A DNA stretch of 30,720 nucleotides from a virus: the IMG/VR virus record IMGVR_UViG_3300046167_000480, positions 1 through 30,720 of that record; one strand, written 5' to 3'. The notes under the pieces were generated by a model. That model was not told where the DNA came from. It saw only the letters and a program-made list of their open reading frames with translations, and searched no databases. Positions 14,222 to 22,347 of the stretch are shown piece by piece. Numbering within the stretch: position 1 is the stretch's first letter; each line of letters starts with the position of its first letter. Made by a program: the position numbers and the translations under genes.

Positions 14222-14401
14222 TTATACTTTACGAATTCTACCAATCCCTTGCGCTCTAAGTGTCCCGTCGCAACATTCACTACTATAAGTGTTTTTATCC
14301 CAACATAAACAACCACGCTTTCCGTTATAGGGACTAGAAAATGACGGCGTTTGAAACCCCCGTGTTCTGCTCGTTACTCCTTTGCGTTTATTTTTTCTCA
14401 T
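14222..14401 (-). CDS. 59-residue basic Cys-rich protein
   Basis: ATG 14401 to TAA 14222-14224, overlapping the 3' end of the protease gene. Very basic N-terminus (MRKNKRKGVTSRTRG), then a compact Cys module C-L-C-W-D-K-N-T-Y-S-S-E-C-C-D-G-T-L-R-A-Q (31-51) and G-I-G-R-I. The C-x-C...C-C-D-G-x-L-x-A-Q-G-I-G pattern is one I associate with short proteins near structural genes of Bacteroidota phages (memory, not search). The four Cys residues may bind zinc. Basic plus Cys-rich would suit DNA or capsid interior binding. Confidence 0.75.
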   Translation of the reverse strand: MRKNKRKGVTSRTRGFQTPSFSSPYNGKRGCLCWDKNTYSSECCDGTLRAQGIGRIRKV

Positions 14402-15293
14402 TGTCTATACTTTTGAGTTTACTAATTGCCCAATTTACACCCGAAGCACCGCCCCAAGCGTCCCACATAATGCCACCGCAACCCTCGTCATAGGGTACGT
14501 CCTTATTTTGCTGGTGTCTTTTAAAAGAAGCCATACGGGCAATCGTGTCACGGCTAATCTTTTCTTTGTTAGCGAGTTGTCTCGCCCTTGTCCACCCGAC
14601 TTGAGTTCCGCAAGATGACCCGTTTTCTTCTTTATACTTTATAGCCTTTTTGGCGTTGTTAGACGCACTCTCAGGATAGTCGTTGTAGCTTTCTAATTCG
14701 ACCTCGTTCTGCAAAAGCATCTCTTTGATCTTTAATAGTTTTAAACCAGCTTCGATATGTTCTTGTCTTTCGGATAGCTTCGCCTTTTCAGCAAAATACC
14801 CCTCGATTGAAAAACCTTTGACGGCACCCGTTTTGACAAACTCTTGCCATACTTGTTCGTTGTTTACTTTCATTGTCCCGAACCACGTCCCTAAGGGTAA
14901 GTCCATTCCGTACATATTTGACTTGTCGTTCTTCTTGTCTTCTATTATCCAGCTTTCTACTAGCGACAACCCCTTTAGTGGAATAGCGTGTTCGTATGTT
15001 GAATTGTTTTGACTACCTGACATAAGAAACATTTCGGAAGCTTTTCGTACAGTCGCCTTTGTAAAGTAAATGTAGTATTCATCTTCCCCGTCCTTTCGGT
15101 ATATCGTTTTGTTTGGAACGAGTAAAGCACCCGACAACAAACGTTTATCTTCGTCTATCGCTTGTAGCTTAATTTCTCTTTGGTCTTTTAAAGCGACAAA
15201 ATCTTCCTCGATTGCTGGGTGTTCTACGATACTAATAGCGTCTATTCCAGCGTAATCGTCTGTTTCGTCTATGACTAATTCGACTATCTTCAT
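14388..15293 (-). CDS. XkdF-like prohead protease with C-terminal extension
   Basis: A 301-residue protein. Residues 1-170 match the XkdF-type prohead protease layout: M-K-I-V-E-L-V-I-D-E start, S-I-V-E-H-P-A-I (21-28), Y-I-Y-F-T-K-A-T-V, then H102, V-E-S-W-I (S114, with the His a candidate catalytic pair) and G-F-S-I-E-G-Y-F (160-167). Residues about 202-297 form an extra domain with two Cys (S-S-C-G-T-Q-V-G-W-T, 226-235; E-G-C-G-G-I-M-W-D-A-W-G-G, 270-282) and basic helices. The enzyme would process scaffold and capsid proteins. Its position just before the capsid genes supports the call; the extension is unexplained. Confidence 0.75.
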   Translation of the reverse strand: MKIVELVIDETDDYAGIDAISIVEHPAIEEDFVALKDQREIKLQAIDEDKRLLSGALLVPNKTIYRKDGEDEYYIYFTKATVRKASEMFLMSGSQNNSTYEHAIPLKGLSLVESWIIEDKKNDKSNMYGMDLPLGTWFGTMKVNNEQVWQEFVKTGAVKGFSIEGYFAEKAKLSERQEHIEAGLKLLKIKEMLLQNEVELESYNDYPESASNNAKKAIKYKEENGSSCGTQVGWTRARQLANKEKISRDTIARMASFKRHQQNKDVPYDEGCGGIMWDAWGGASGVNWAISKLKSIDNEKK

Positions 15294-15323
15294 ATTATTC
15301 TAACGTGTTAATTTGTTCTTTTG

Positions 15324-16934
15324 TTAAATACTTGCGTCTGCAACAGTTTTGCGTTCTAGTTCCTGAGCCGTACTAACGTCTGACGATACCACATACGACC
15401 TACTAGGTTTGTTAGAAGCCTCTGCTATTGTTTCCGCTAATGCGTTTGTACTACTACCACCGACTATATTAAACGATGGTGCTTGTGGTCTTCCACCACC
15501 GCCACCGCTAGAGCCACCACCACCGCCTTTTACTCCTTGCGGTTTCGGGACTGATTTTATCTTCTGAACGGTTTGTAACCCCGAAGCTAGAACAGTTGCG
15601 GTCGATACTATTTTTTGTATTGTAGCAAATGGTTCAGGTAATGCCGATTTGGTACTCCATACTTCCGTAACACCTTGATAGGTATTTATCGTGGCTTGTG
15701 CGATTGCAGCCGATTTTCCAGCAGCACTATTTTTACCTAAGATATTAGCTAATTGTCCAAACGAGTCTTTAACCATATTGAGTTTAGCCTTTTCGACCAT
15801 TTCATCACGTTTCTTTTTTTCGTTTGTGTACTTGGTGTCTATTGCATCTAACTCGGATTGACGTGCTTCTTCAAGCATAGTCGTGTCCATTCCGTATGAC
15901 TTTGCTTTTTCGATTAAGTTAAAATACTTATCGGACACGGCGTTTTCCTCTTGTTGTTGTTTAGTTAGTTGAGAATTCATATATTCTTCTTCTAACGCTT
16001 CCAACGCATCTAAGGTGGCTTTTTTATCCGCTATAACCTTTTGTCTATCGCTTTCTGCTTTTGCGTCTATCTTTGCTTGTTTATCCGCTTCTTCGTTTGC
16101 TATCTTTTCGGCAGCGTCATCATCTATTTTTTTAATTGATAACTGATAACCAGCGTAAGAGTTTTTTAAGCGGTCAAGGTCTTTCTGCGTTTTTTCAAGA
16201 GCTTCGTCGGCTTTACCAGCAGTTTCTTCGGGGTCAAATATAAGACTTGCAGCGTCATCAAATATCTTCATTGAGTTTTTGCCCGTGATGTAATCGTACG
16301 CTGCTAAAATAGTTGTTAGCGGTACTGATACAAATTTAAGCAGACCCGAAAGTATTTTCTGATTACGCTCAGCAGTTTCTACTTGTTGCCTTTTAACTTC
16401 TTCTTGTGCTAGAATAGACGCTTCTAAGGCGTTAATCGTTTCTTTGGTTTGTGCAGCCTTGAGTTCTAGTATTTCTTTTTCGGACTTTCCTTGCATACGA
16501 AGTATGTTGTCTTGCCCGTTAAGTGAGTCTAATTTATCTTGTTCTGCTTCCGCTATTTCGTTTGTTAAGGCTACTTGTTTCTGCGCTTCTAAACTTGCGC
16601 CATTCATATAGTTTGTAATCGTTTCCCAATTCGCAGCAATTCCAGCAAGGATAACGACTAAAGCACCAATACCCGAAGAAATCATAGCGACCTTTAGAAG
16701 CTTCATTCCTTTAGTTAGGTTTTTGACTGCCGTAAAACCGCCAATCATTTTGTCTTTAAAGTTTAATACTTGCGTACTAACACCACCCGTCGCTGCGTCT
16801 AGTAATTTCGTTGCTTCTCGGTTACTATCTAATTCCTTATTTAGTTTACCCACAGAACTTGTTACGCTATCAAATTCTTGTTTCGCTTTTTTAGTGCCTT
16901 TTACAACAAATTCGCCTATTATTTCGAACGCCAT
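15324..16934 (-). CDS. Tail tape measure protein
   Basis: A 536-residue protein with an N-terminal start (MAFEIIGEFVVKGTKKAKQEF) and long coiled-coil helices, a hydrophobic segment at about 80-102 (KVAMISSGIGALVVILAGIA), extended Lys/Glu/Ala-rich coiled coil at 250-400, then a Gly-rich linker (475-490, GGGGGSSGGGG) and a C-terminal S-Y-V-V-S-S-D-V-S-T-A-Q-E-L-E-R-K motif. This is the tape-measure layout; 536 residues predict a moderately short tail. The preceding 48-residue gene overlaps its start by 16 bases. Confidence 0.85.
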   Translation of the reverse strand: MAFEIIGEFVVKGTKKAKQEFDSVTSSVGKLNKELDSNREATKLLDAATGGVSTQVLNFKDKMIGGFTAVKNLTKGMKLLKVAMISSGIGALVVILAGIAANWETITNYMNGASLEAQKQVALTNEIAEAEQDKLDSLNGQDNILRMQGKSEKEILELKAAQTKETINALEASILAQEEVKRQQVETAERNQKILSGLLKFVSVPLTTILAAYDYITGKNSMKIFDDAASLIFDPEETAGKADEALEKTQKDLDRLKNSYAGYQLSIKKIDDDAAEKIANEEADKQAKIDAKAESDRQKVIADKKATLDALEALEEEYMNSQLTKQQQEENAVSDKYFNLIEKAKSYGMDTTMLEEARQSELDAIDTKYTNEKKKRDEMVEKAKLNMVKDSFGQLANILGKNSAAGKSAAIAQATINTYQGVTEVWSTKSALPEPFATIQKIVSTATVLASGLQTVQKIKSVPKPQGVKGGGGGSSGGGGGRPQAPSFNIVGGSSTNALAETIAEASNKPSRSYVVSSDVSTAQELERKTVADASI

Positions 16935-17065
16935 AATACCTCTCTTTTAAGTTCGTTAAAGCCGTCTTTTAGCGAAGTGGATAATTTGTATTTACCTTGC
17001 GCTATTCTTATGTTTTCCGTTTCGCCTTTCGCTTGTCCGATATTTTCTATAATATATTTTATCAT
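16919..17065 (-). CDS. 48-residue small protein between tail genes
   Basis: ATG 17065 overlaps the TGA of the large tail gene (ATGA), and TAA 16919-16921 lies inside the tape measure start. Product MIKYIIENIGQAKGETENIR... continues to a helix K-D-G-F-N-E-L-K-R-E-V-L. Coherent residues fill an otherwise empty 127-base gap. Function unknown; perhaps a small tail assembly factor. Confidence 0.75.
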   Translation of the reverse strand: MIKYIIENIGQAKGETENIRIAQGKYKLSTSLKDGFNELKREVLWRSK

Positions 17066-19131
17066 TCTTCTATAAAGTAATCGTTTAATAATTCTAGTTC
17101 GCTCTTACCCGTTTTTAAATTTGTGGTTAGGGTGTTTATTTTGTAATGGTTTCCGCTTATAATTATCCTATCGTTCATTTTTATCTGCAAAAGAACGGCT
17201 AACGGAAGCATCACTTCTACTTTGGTAAGCCTTTGTTTAGGGTTAAATATGCTTAATATGTATTTTTGATATGCTGAGAATAGCGTTTCCGTAAAGTTTG
17301 TCTGCCGTGTCCATTCGCTAACCTCGTTTGAAAAGTTTAACTGAAAGTCCCCGTTTGCTGGGTCTAAGGCGTAATGGTTAAAAGGCATTGACTTAGGTGT
17401 TCTAGTAACAACGCTTATGATTTCATCTTCAACAACTTCGTCTGCTATTTTTATCTGTGGCGTGTCGTCTGCTCTTAAAGGGTAAAACAAAAGGGGTTTA
17501 GGTAATTGTGCTTGTTGGCTTTTATCTACCGACCAACCCCATTGTATTTCTATTTGACCACCCGTGTTAGCGTCATTTAATCTCTCGTATAAAAAATGTC
17601 CGAAAGGTGCGGTTATTTTATATAGGGAACCTGATAGGTCGTTTTGCTGATTATTGTATTCTAGTAACCCCCACGCCTTATTGTTTATTTCCCCGTACTT
17701 ATTAGCTAAAAAGCTTTTCGTGTCTGCAAACTCGAATTTTACTTGTCTGTAAGGTAGGGCAGCGTTTACGCTAGATTTTTCTATACCAACGTATTGCGTA
17801 ATGTCCCTATATGTAGGGTTGTCATTGTAGAAGTCGTTAAGCCTTTCCACTTTGATCTTCCCGTCAGTTTGCACAAAAGCCGTTAGGTTAAACATTTTAA
17901 ACAATCCGCTCAGGAAATCTAAAACCGTTATGTCAGGCATTTGTTTTGCAACGTCAAATAAAAACTCTGTCCCCGTAACCAATTGACCCGTGTTTACATT
18001 TATATAGTCATATGCGGCATTCGGATAGCTTGGTTGGTAATAATCTGCGTGCCACTTAATATTTGAAAACGTAACGGATTGCGTTGTTCTAATGTACAAG
18101 CTCATACCTACAAGACTAGTGGTGGTTATGTTTAAGTCGCTTTTTTCGATAACTAGGTTTCCGCTTGTTTCAGGACTTTCGTAAAGAAGTTGCCCGTAAA
18201 AAGTTCGCACCTCAGCAATATATGGACCACCACTAGTATATAAAATAAAGTCCCAATCAGTTACGTATTGCCAAGTATAAGGAGGGTTTAAATAACAACC
18301 CCCGTAATTACTTGTAAAAACATTGCCAGAAGAAGTTGCGCTAGGGAATTCGACAATAGTAAGTGTTTCAAAGTCACCGCTTAGGTTTTCGACCGCACCT
18401 GATTTTCTAGATAGCCATAAAAACAACTTATCCATTTCGGGTACGTTTTCATTTTTAAAAAAATCGTCTGTAAATTGTAATTGCGGAAAGGTGTCTTCAA
18501 TCGCTTCTATAATTCTATTTACCCTTATTGCTGGTTTTAGGTTGTTCCATTTAACCCCGTGTAAACCACTAGACGTTGCGAGGTTACCCGTTTGGTCTGC
18601 CGTTTGTCCGCTATCATAGTAAAGTCGTTGTGTGTGTGTTATTAAAGGAACTACGAAATCAAAGTTAGATGCTGAGTTAGGGTCACGTTGTAGCATATTG
18701 ATTATTTGATTTGCGCTATATTCAAAACTACCAAAGTTCAAAAGGTCGGATAGTTTGCTTTCCCCGATTGCGTCTTTTAGTTTTACTATTTCGCCAAAGA
18801 ACGTTACTCTATATGAAGACGGAATATTGTTCTTTAAGTCCACACCCTCTAGTTTAATATAGCCGTCCCGAAAAGGCATTTTGTTTAACTCAATATACGC
18901 TTTGGTCTTAACCCTTGCGTCAAAAGAGAAATCTGCTTCTAAGTTAAAATTGTAATAATGCTTAAATATCTTATTGTTCGTTTTAGAAGCTGGTAAGTTA
19001 AACGATTGACTAAAAGACGTAAAGACCTTTTCTATATCCCTTACGTTTTGTATGCTATCCTTAAGCGTAACACTTTCGTCTGAGAATACATCTACCCTTT
19101 GGTCTTGTATGTACAATTGCATTTCAATCAT
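17062..19131 (-). CDS. Large tail/baseplate-like protein
   Basis: A 689-residue protein (ATG 19131, overlapping the upstream stop as ATGA). The N-terminus (MIEMQLYIQDQRVDVFSDES) and repeated short beta strands (RVTFFGEIVKLKDAIGESKLSDLLN) are typical of tail-tip or baseplate proteins of Bacteroidota siphophages. A middle region with many aromatic residues and a C-terminal part with beta strands (RLTKVEVMLPLAVLLQIKMNDRIIISGNHYKIN) suggest a hub/tail-tip role. Position just upstream of the tape measure supports a tail role. Exact family not recognised. Confidence 0.72.
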   Translation of the reverse strand: MIEMQLYIQDQRVDVFSDESVTLKDSIQNVRDIEKVFTSFSQSFNLPASKTNNKIFKHYYNFNLEADFSFDARVKTKAYIELNKMPFRDGYIKLEGVDLKNNIPSSYRVTFFGEIVKLKDAIGESKLSDLLNFGSFEYSANQIINMLQRDPNSASNFDFVVPLITHTQRLYYDSGQTADQTGNLATSSGLHGVKWNNLKPAIRVNRIIEAIEDTFPQLQFTDDFFKNENVPEMDKLFLWLSRKSGAVENLSGDFETLTIVEFPSATSSGNVFTSNYGGCYLNPPYTWQYVTDWDFILYTSGGPYIAEVRTFYGQLLYESPETSGNLVIEKSDLNITTTSLVGMSLYIRTTQSVTFSNIKWHADYYQPSYPNAAYDYINVNTGQLVTGTEFLFDVAKQMPDITVLDFLSGLFKMFNLTAFVQTDGKIKVERLNDFYNDNPTYRDITQYVGIEKSSVNAALPYRQVKFEFADTKSFLANKYGEINNKAWGLLEYNNQQNDLSGSLYKITAPFGHFLYERLNDANTGGQIEIQWGWSVDKSQQAQLPKPLLFYPLRADDTPQIKIADEVVEDEIISVVTRTPKSMPFNHYALDPANGDFQLNFSNEVSEWTRQTNFTETLFSAYQKYILSIFNPKQRLTKVEVMLPLAVLLQIKMNDRIIISGNHYKINTLTTNLKTGKSELELLNDYFIEE

Positions 19132-20087
19132 CGAACCTTGTTTATTTTATCGAATGCGTATTTAAAGCCTATTTCGTATTGTATAAGTCTATCTACTACG
19201 TGTTGCTTTAAGTCTAGTGATTTGGTTTCTAGTATTACGGGTAGGACTTGTCCGTTTTCGGTTATCCATATTTTCTTACTGAGAAGTAATTCTTGGTATG
19301 TATCGTTAAAGGTTTGGTCTACATACGGGGTGTTCATCACGAAACTATCTGTACCCGTGTGATTAAATGTTTTTGTTTGGTGCTGGTACGTGTCGTAAGT
19401 CCCGTCCGCTTTCACAATGTTTCTTTTAAACACCTCTGATTTTGCCTGAGAACTATTTCGTCTTACAAGCGTAAACCATATATCTTCTAATGCGCCGTAT
19501 CTGTTTACAAATGTTATTTTGTAAGGTTCGTATTTTGGCGTACACTCTCTTATGATCTTCCACGTAACGCCGTTTATGGTCTTGGTTGTTGCGGTTGCGC
19601 TAAAAGAGTTATATGCAAAACCCGTTGCTGAGAACGTAGGTACATATCCCGTCGTGTTTTCTGGAACGTATAAAGTGCGTGTTGTAATTGCTGGTGGTGT
19701 ACCCGTAACTATCTGTGTACCCTCTTGAAAATACGTGTACCCGTCTACTCCATAAAAGTCAAAAGTACCTCTTGCTGCCGTGTATTCTGTATTGTCTGAA
19801 AAGAAGAATTTAATTAACGCCTGACATTGTAACGCCTGATTGGTGTAATTCCCGTCGAATTCGACATCTATATAATCACTAAACAATTCCCCTACCTCGA
19901 AACTAGCTTCGTATATTTCTATATTTCCGTTAGGTTGTTCTACTGCATTTTTTCTTACAACGTATAAAGGTGTTGAAGAACCATTTATATATAATTCCAA
20001 CAGAACATACCCGTCAGGTATAGGCGCAACCGCACCTAAGTTAGCGTATAAGTTTATTGTACTTCGTAAATACCTTTTGTCTGCCAT
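19128..20087 (-). CDS. Tail-module beta-rich protein
   Basis: A 319-residue protein (ATG 20087). Beta-rich segments with Tyr/Asn loops (YVLLELYINGSSTPLYVVRKN, IEIYEASFEVGELFSDYIDVEF) and a later W-K-I-I-R-E-C-x-P-K-Y-E-P-Y-K-I-T-F-V-N-R-Y-G-A stretch. It lies between the gp10-like gene and the large tail protein with tight overlaps, so a tail-tip or distal tail component is likely. No known family identified. Confidence 0.72.
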   Translation of the reverse strand: MADKRYLRSTINLYANLGAVAPIPDGYVLLELYINGSSTPLYVVRKNAVEQPNGNIEIYEASFEVGELFSDYIDVEFDGNYTNQALQCQALIKFFFSDNTEYTAARGTFDFYGVDGYTYFQEGTQIVTGTPPAITTRTLYVPENTTGYVPTFSATGFAYNSFSATATTKTINGVTWKIIRECTPKYEPYKITFVNRYGALEDIWFTLVRRNSSQAKSEVFKRNIVKADGTYDTYQHQTKTFNHTGTDSFVMNTPYVDQTFNDTYQELLLSKKIWITENGQVLPVILETKSLDLKQHVVDRLIQYEIGFKYAFDKINKVR

Positions 20088-20632
20088 TATTTAACTATTA
20101 TATTATCCCCTTCAATTTTTATTTTAATCTCGTTTTCGTAATCTTCCATAAGTGCCTTTTCGAGCGCACGTCTTAATTTCTTGTTTTCCCGTTCAAATGG
20201 CTTTGTGAAAAATAGTGTCGGTCTTATTCCCGTGAAGTAGATAGACCTTGATATAAGATATACCATACTCTTACGTGGAATAAAGCGTCCCTTAGCGTCC
20301 CTGACGTTGTCCAGACCCTTACGCACCACCCACTTGTCAATACTCCCTCTTAGGCTACCTTTTCCACTACCCGAACCAAACTTAAACGGGGACATTGGTG
20401 CTTTCTGAAAACCGCCTTTTATTTTAGACGGGTCTTTACCTTGTACCCCTTGGTCTTGAAATTTGCCGTAAGGCGCACTTTTAAAGTTTACGACTATCTC
20501 ATCTCCTGATATTATTATTTCGTAATCTAGGCTACCAGCTAACGCACCTGACGTGCTTGGTGCTTTTGCTCGTGCTTCGCTAATTACGTCTAAGCCGAAT
20601 TGGTTTAATAATGCTTCGGTTTGTTTTAACAT
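20087..20632 (-). CDS. HK97 gp10-like tail completion protein
   Basis: A 181-residue protein. The N-terminal A-P-S-T-S-G-A-L-A-G-S-L (24-35), the Y-G-K-F-Q-D-Q-G-V-Q-G stretch (56-66) and the late G-I-R-P-T-L-F-F-T-K-P-F segment resemble HK97 gp10/minor tail completion proteins, which join head and tail. Basic overall. It overlaps the next upstream gene by 7 bases and precedes tail genes. Alternative: a Bacteroidota-specific tail connector with a similar fold. Confidence 0.75.
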   Translation of the reverse strand: MLKQTEALLNQFGLDVISEARAKAPSTSGALAGSLDYEIIISGDEIVVNFKSAPYGKFQDQGVQGKDPSKIKGGFQKAPMSPFKFGSGSGKGSLRGSIDKWVVRKGLDNVRDAKGRFIPRKSMVYLISRSIYFTGIRPTLFFTKPFERENKKLRRALEKALMEDYENEIKIKIEGDNIIVK

Positions 20633-21090
20633 ATATAGATGTTGTTTTTAGTAACGACCGAAAATGTACCGACCCAACCAGCTAACATATTTTCTGACTT
20701 CTCGTAAAACGGTTCACACGATATATCCCCCTCTAATACGAAAAGGTTTCTTTCTAACGTACCTCTGCGTAATTCTTCCCCTAAGTGATTAAGCACGGCT
20801 TGTTGGCTATTTAATATATCTATTTCGTTATTGTTCCCGTAAAAGATGTCTTTAGTTTTCTCTTTAGAAATATCCACAATATCCATAGCCATAACGGAAA
20901 CGCTAAAAGTAATGGTGTGGTCTTTTATTTGTGCGCTATTTATAGTGATGTGCGACAATGGGAATATCGTCTGTTTGCTCAAATCGACTTCGAATATATC
21001 CCCCGTTGTTACAGTCTTGCAAAGTGGGTGTTTTAATAGTTCGTCTCTAAGGTTTTCGAGAACGTCATATACGTTTCTAAGTGCGCTCAT
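20626..21090 (-). CDS. Tail terminator-like protein
   Basis: A 154-residue protein with ATG 21090, overlapping the downstream half of the chaperone pair. Helix, then strands (FPLSHITINSAQIKDHTITFSVSVMAMDIV), then C-terminal strands, the alpha/beta layout of tail-terminator or completion proteins. Tail assembly chaperone, terminator and gp10-like genes in a row fit a tail block. Family assignment is by position and layout only. Confidence 0.65.
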   Translation of the reverse strand: MSALRNVYDVLENLRDELLKHPLCKTVTTGDIFEVDLSKQTIFPLSHITINSAQIKDHTITFSVSVMAMDIVDISKEKTKDIFYGNNNEIDILNSQQAVLNHLGEELRRGTLERNLFVLEGDISCEPFYEKSENMLAGWVGTFSVVTKNNIYIC

Positions 21091-21350
21091 TCAAATTTGT
21101 TTTTTATATTTAATCGTTCTGCTTCCATTTTGTCTTTCTCAAATTCTATATACATAAGGCATTCGTGAAAGTTTAGTTTACTGATCTTCTCGTATTTTGT
21201 TATGTCGCCTTGTGCTATTTGATAGATTGACTGATACCAACCCCACTTTTTCCCGAAGTTATTTGCTTCCCCTCCTCCTTTGAATAGGTCTGGATAGTTC
21301 TTCTTAACTCGTTCTCTAAACGATAAAAAAAAATAAGCGCACCCATACAA
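21087..21350 (-). CDS. Tail assembly chaperone, frameshift (gpT-like) part
   Basis: The -1 frame from about 21350 to 21087 encodes helical sequence (KKWGWYQSIYQIAQGDITKYEKI..., then HECLMYIEFEKDKMEAE). The listed start is a lone TTG at 21350 and is doubtful. It overlaps the 21215-21823 gene by 136 bases and is reachable by a -1 slip at the T9 run (21325-21333), giving ...ALIFF-LSFRERVKKNYP. The order (short upstream gene, slippery site, overlapping extension, before tail genes) matches the lambda G/GT chaperone system, in which the long form recruits tail-tube subunits to the tape measure. Confidence 0.7.
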   Translation of the reverse strand: MYGCAYFFLSFRERVKKNYPDLFKGGGEANNFGKKWGWYQSIYQIAQGDITKYEKISKLNFHECLMYIEFEKDKMEAERLNIKNKFE

Positions 21351-21823
21351 GCGGATAAAGGCATATTCTTCATTGCGTCTTGGTATAAATCGCCCTCGTA
21401 ATCGTAAAGAGTGTATTTGTTACCCTTTTTAAGTTTAACGGGTCTAAACAATACTGCCATAGCGTTGTGCATTGTGTCCCAATCCGAAATGTATGTGTCT
21501 AGGTCTATGTATTCCCCAAAGGTCATATCATCTAGTTTAGGTACAAAACCAAACTCGGTGTCCCCCATTTTAAACCTCTGTATGAGTGTAGGCTTTTCGG
21601 CTAACACCTCAGCAAGTTTCTCAGAAATCTTAGTCATACTTTCTAAAGTCATTTTGAGCGTGTCGCTTTGTTCTATATCTAAGAACGACTTCATCATTTG
21701 TATTGCTATTTCTTCGTCTGTAAGTGCTTCGTCGTCTGTTGCTCTTACGAAATCTTGATAGCGTCCAAGACTAACTTCCGACATTGATGACGGAATTGTT
21801 ATTTTAAGTTTCTTTGTTTTCAT
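21215..21823 (-). CDS. Tail assembly chaperone, upstream (gpG-like) part
   Basis: A 202-residue protein starting MKTKKLKITIPSSMSEVSLG. The N-terminal half has the layout of a small helical chaperone (SLGRYQDFVRATDDEALTDEE, MTFGEYIDLDTYISDWDTMHN), and the zero-frame C-terminus is basic (TYSKEEGKQITSGKSG). It opens the tail operon after a terminator (21872-21896). The T9 run near residue 165 provides a -1 slip into the downstream ORF. Role inferred from position and frameshift layout. Confidence 0.75.
   Translation of the reverse strand: MKTKKLKITIPSSMSEVSLGRYQDFVRATDDEALTDEEIAIQMMKSFLDIEQSDTLKMTLESMTKISEKLAEVLAEKPTLIQRFKMGDTEFGFVPKLDDMTFGEYIDLDTYISDWDTMHNAMAVLFRPVKLKKGNKYTLYDYEGDLYQDAMKNMPLSACMGALIFFYRLENELRRTIQTYSKEEGKQITSGKSGVGISQSIK
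21325..21333 (-). promoter_or_regulatory. -1 frameshift slippery site T_TTT_TTT
   Basis: A run of nine T on the minus strand, read in frame as ATT-TTT-TTT-TAT. The heptamer T_TTT_TTT allows -1 slip to TTA-TCG-TTT-AGA in the overlapping ORF. The run, both frames and the residues are read directly; slip efficiency is not known. Confidence 0.6.
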
Positions 21824-21871
21824 ACTTTGCCCTTTATGTTTTAACGTAAATTTAAATGATTTTACAAAATT

Positions 21872-21896
21872 AAAAAAGCCGACGTTTAATCGGCTT
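21872..21896 (-). terminator. Intrinsic terminator before tail module
   Basis: Perfect 7-bp stem AAGCCGA/TCGGCTT (21890-21896 with 21876-21882), 7-base loop, then a T tract on the minus strand (21872-21877). It ends the small-gene unit that runs 22625 to 21936. Confidence 0.88.
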
Positions 21897-21935
21897 GATA
21901 TGTCTGATGTAGACGGGTGCTAAAATGTACGTGTT

Positions 21936-22043
21936 CTATTCGTCTTCGTCTATGTACCCAAACATTGCGTGTTCCTTACAGTCGGAACATAAGTCCGTTT
22001 CCCAAAGAGGTGGCGCACCGCAACAATTACTTATTAACTCCAT
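21936..22043 (-). CDS. 35-residue zinc-ribbon-like microprotein
   Basis: ATG 22043, overlapping the end of the 53-codon gene (22034-22195), to TAG 21936-21938. The product (M-E-L-I-S-N-C-C-G-A-P-P-L-W-E...) carries Cys at 7, 8, 19 and 22 (C-C ... C-x2-C), a compact metal-binding ribbon, then an acidic tail D-E-D-E. Short zinc-ribbon proteins are common in phage early regions. Function unknown. Confidence 0.72.
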   Translation of the reverse strand: MELISNCCGAPPLWETDLCSDCKEHAMFGYIDEDE

Positions 22044-22195
22044 TTTCTTGCGTATTTATCATAATTAGATATTAGATGTATATACCTATCTCTCGGTATT
22101 CTCGTTTTAGCTATCGCTCGGCTATCGAACATATTGTAGTGTCCTTCTTCTCTTACGATTTCGTATCTTATAAATTCCTCTTGTGTTATATCCAT
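22034..22195 (-). CDS. 53-residue small basic/acidic protein
   Basis: ATG 22195 to TAA 22034-22036; the start overlaps the preceding gene's stop by 10 bases. Product starts MDITQEEFIRYEIVREEGHY-N-M-F and ends with I-S-N-Y-D-K-Y-A-R-K-W. The pattern 'F-x-R-Y-E-x-V-R-x-x-G-x-Y-N-M-F' is one I associate with short phage proteins in Bacteroidota. Helical; no catalytic motif. Confidence 0.78.
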   Translation of the reverse strand: MDITQEEFIRYEIVREEGHYNMFDSRAIAKTRIPRDRYIHLISNYDKYARKWS

Positions 22196-22347
22196 TGTAA
22201 ATTGTGTATTAGGTTTTTTAATTCTTCGTGTCTTAAAGCTAGTTTCTGATAATCTAGCGTTCTGTGTTTCCCGTCCCTTGCCATTGCAATAAGCTCGGTA
22301 TATACTTTGCGTTCCTCGTCTTGTAGGTCTGTTAATTGTGTTCTCAT
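22186..22347 (-). CDS. 53-residue helical small protein
   Basis: ATG 22347 overlaps the TGA of the upstream gene (ATGA); TAA at 22186-22188. Product starts MRTQLTDLQDEERKVYTELI and is one or two amphipathic helices (coiled-coil-like). It fills what looks like a gap; overlaps on both sides support translation. Function unknown. Confidence 0.75.
   Translation of the reverse strand: MRTQLTDLQDEERKVYTELIAMARDGKHRTLDYQKLALRHEELKNLIHNLQWI

Noticed and set aside
21824-21871. Promoter just after the 21876 terminator (TTTTGTAA...TTTACGT)
   Set aside because: It resembles the 3313 element in its first half, but no acceptable TAnnTT box follows at the right spacing, so it is not listed as a feature.
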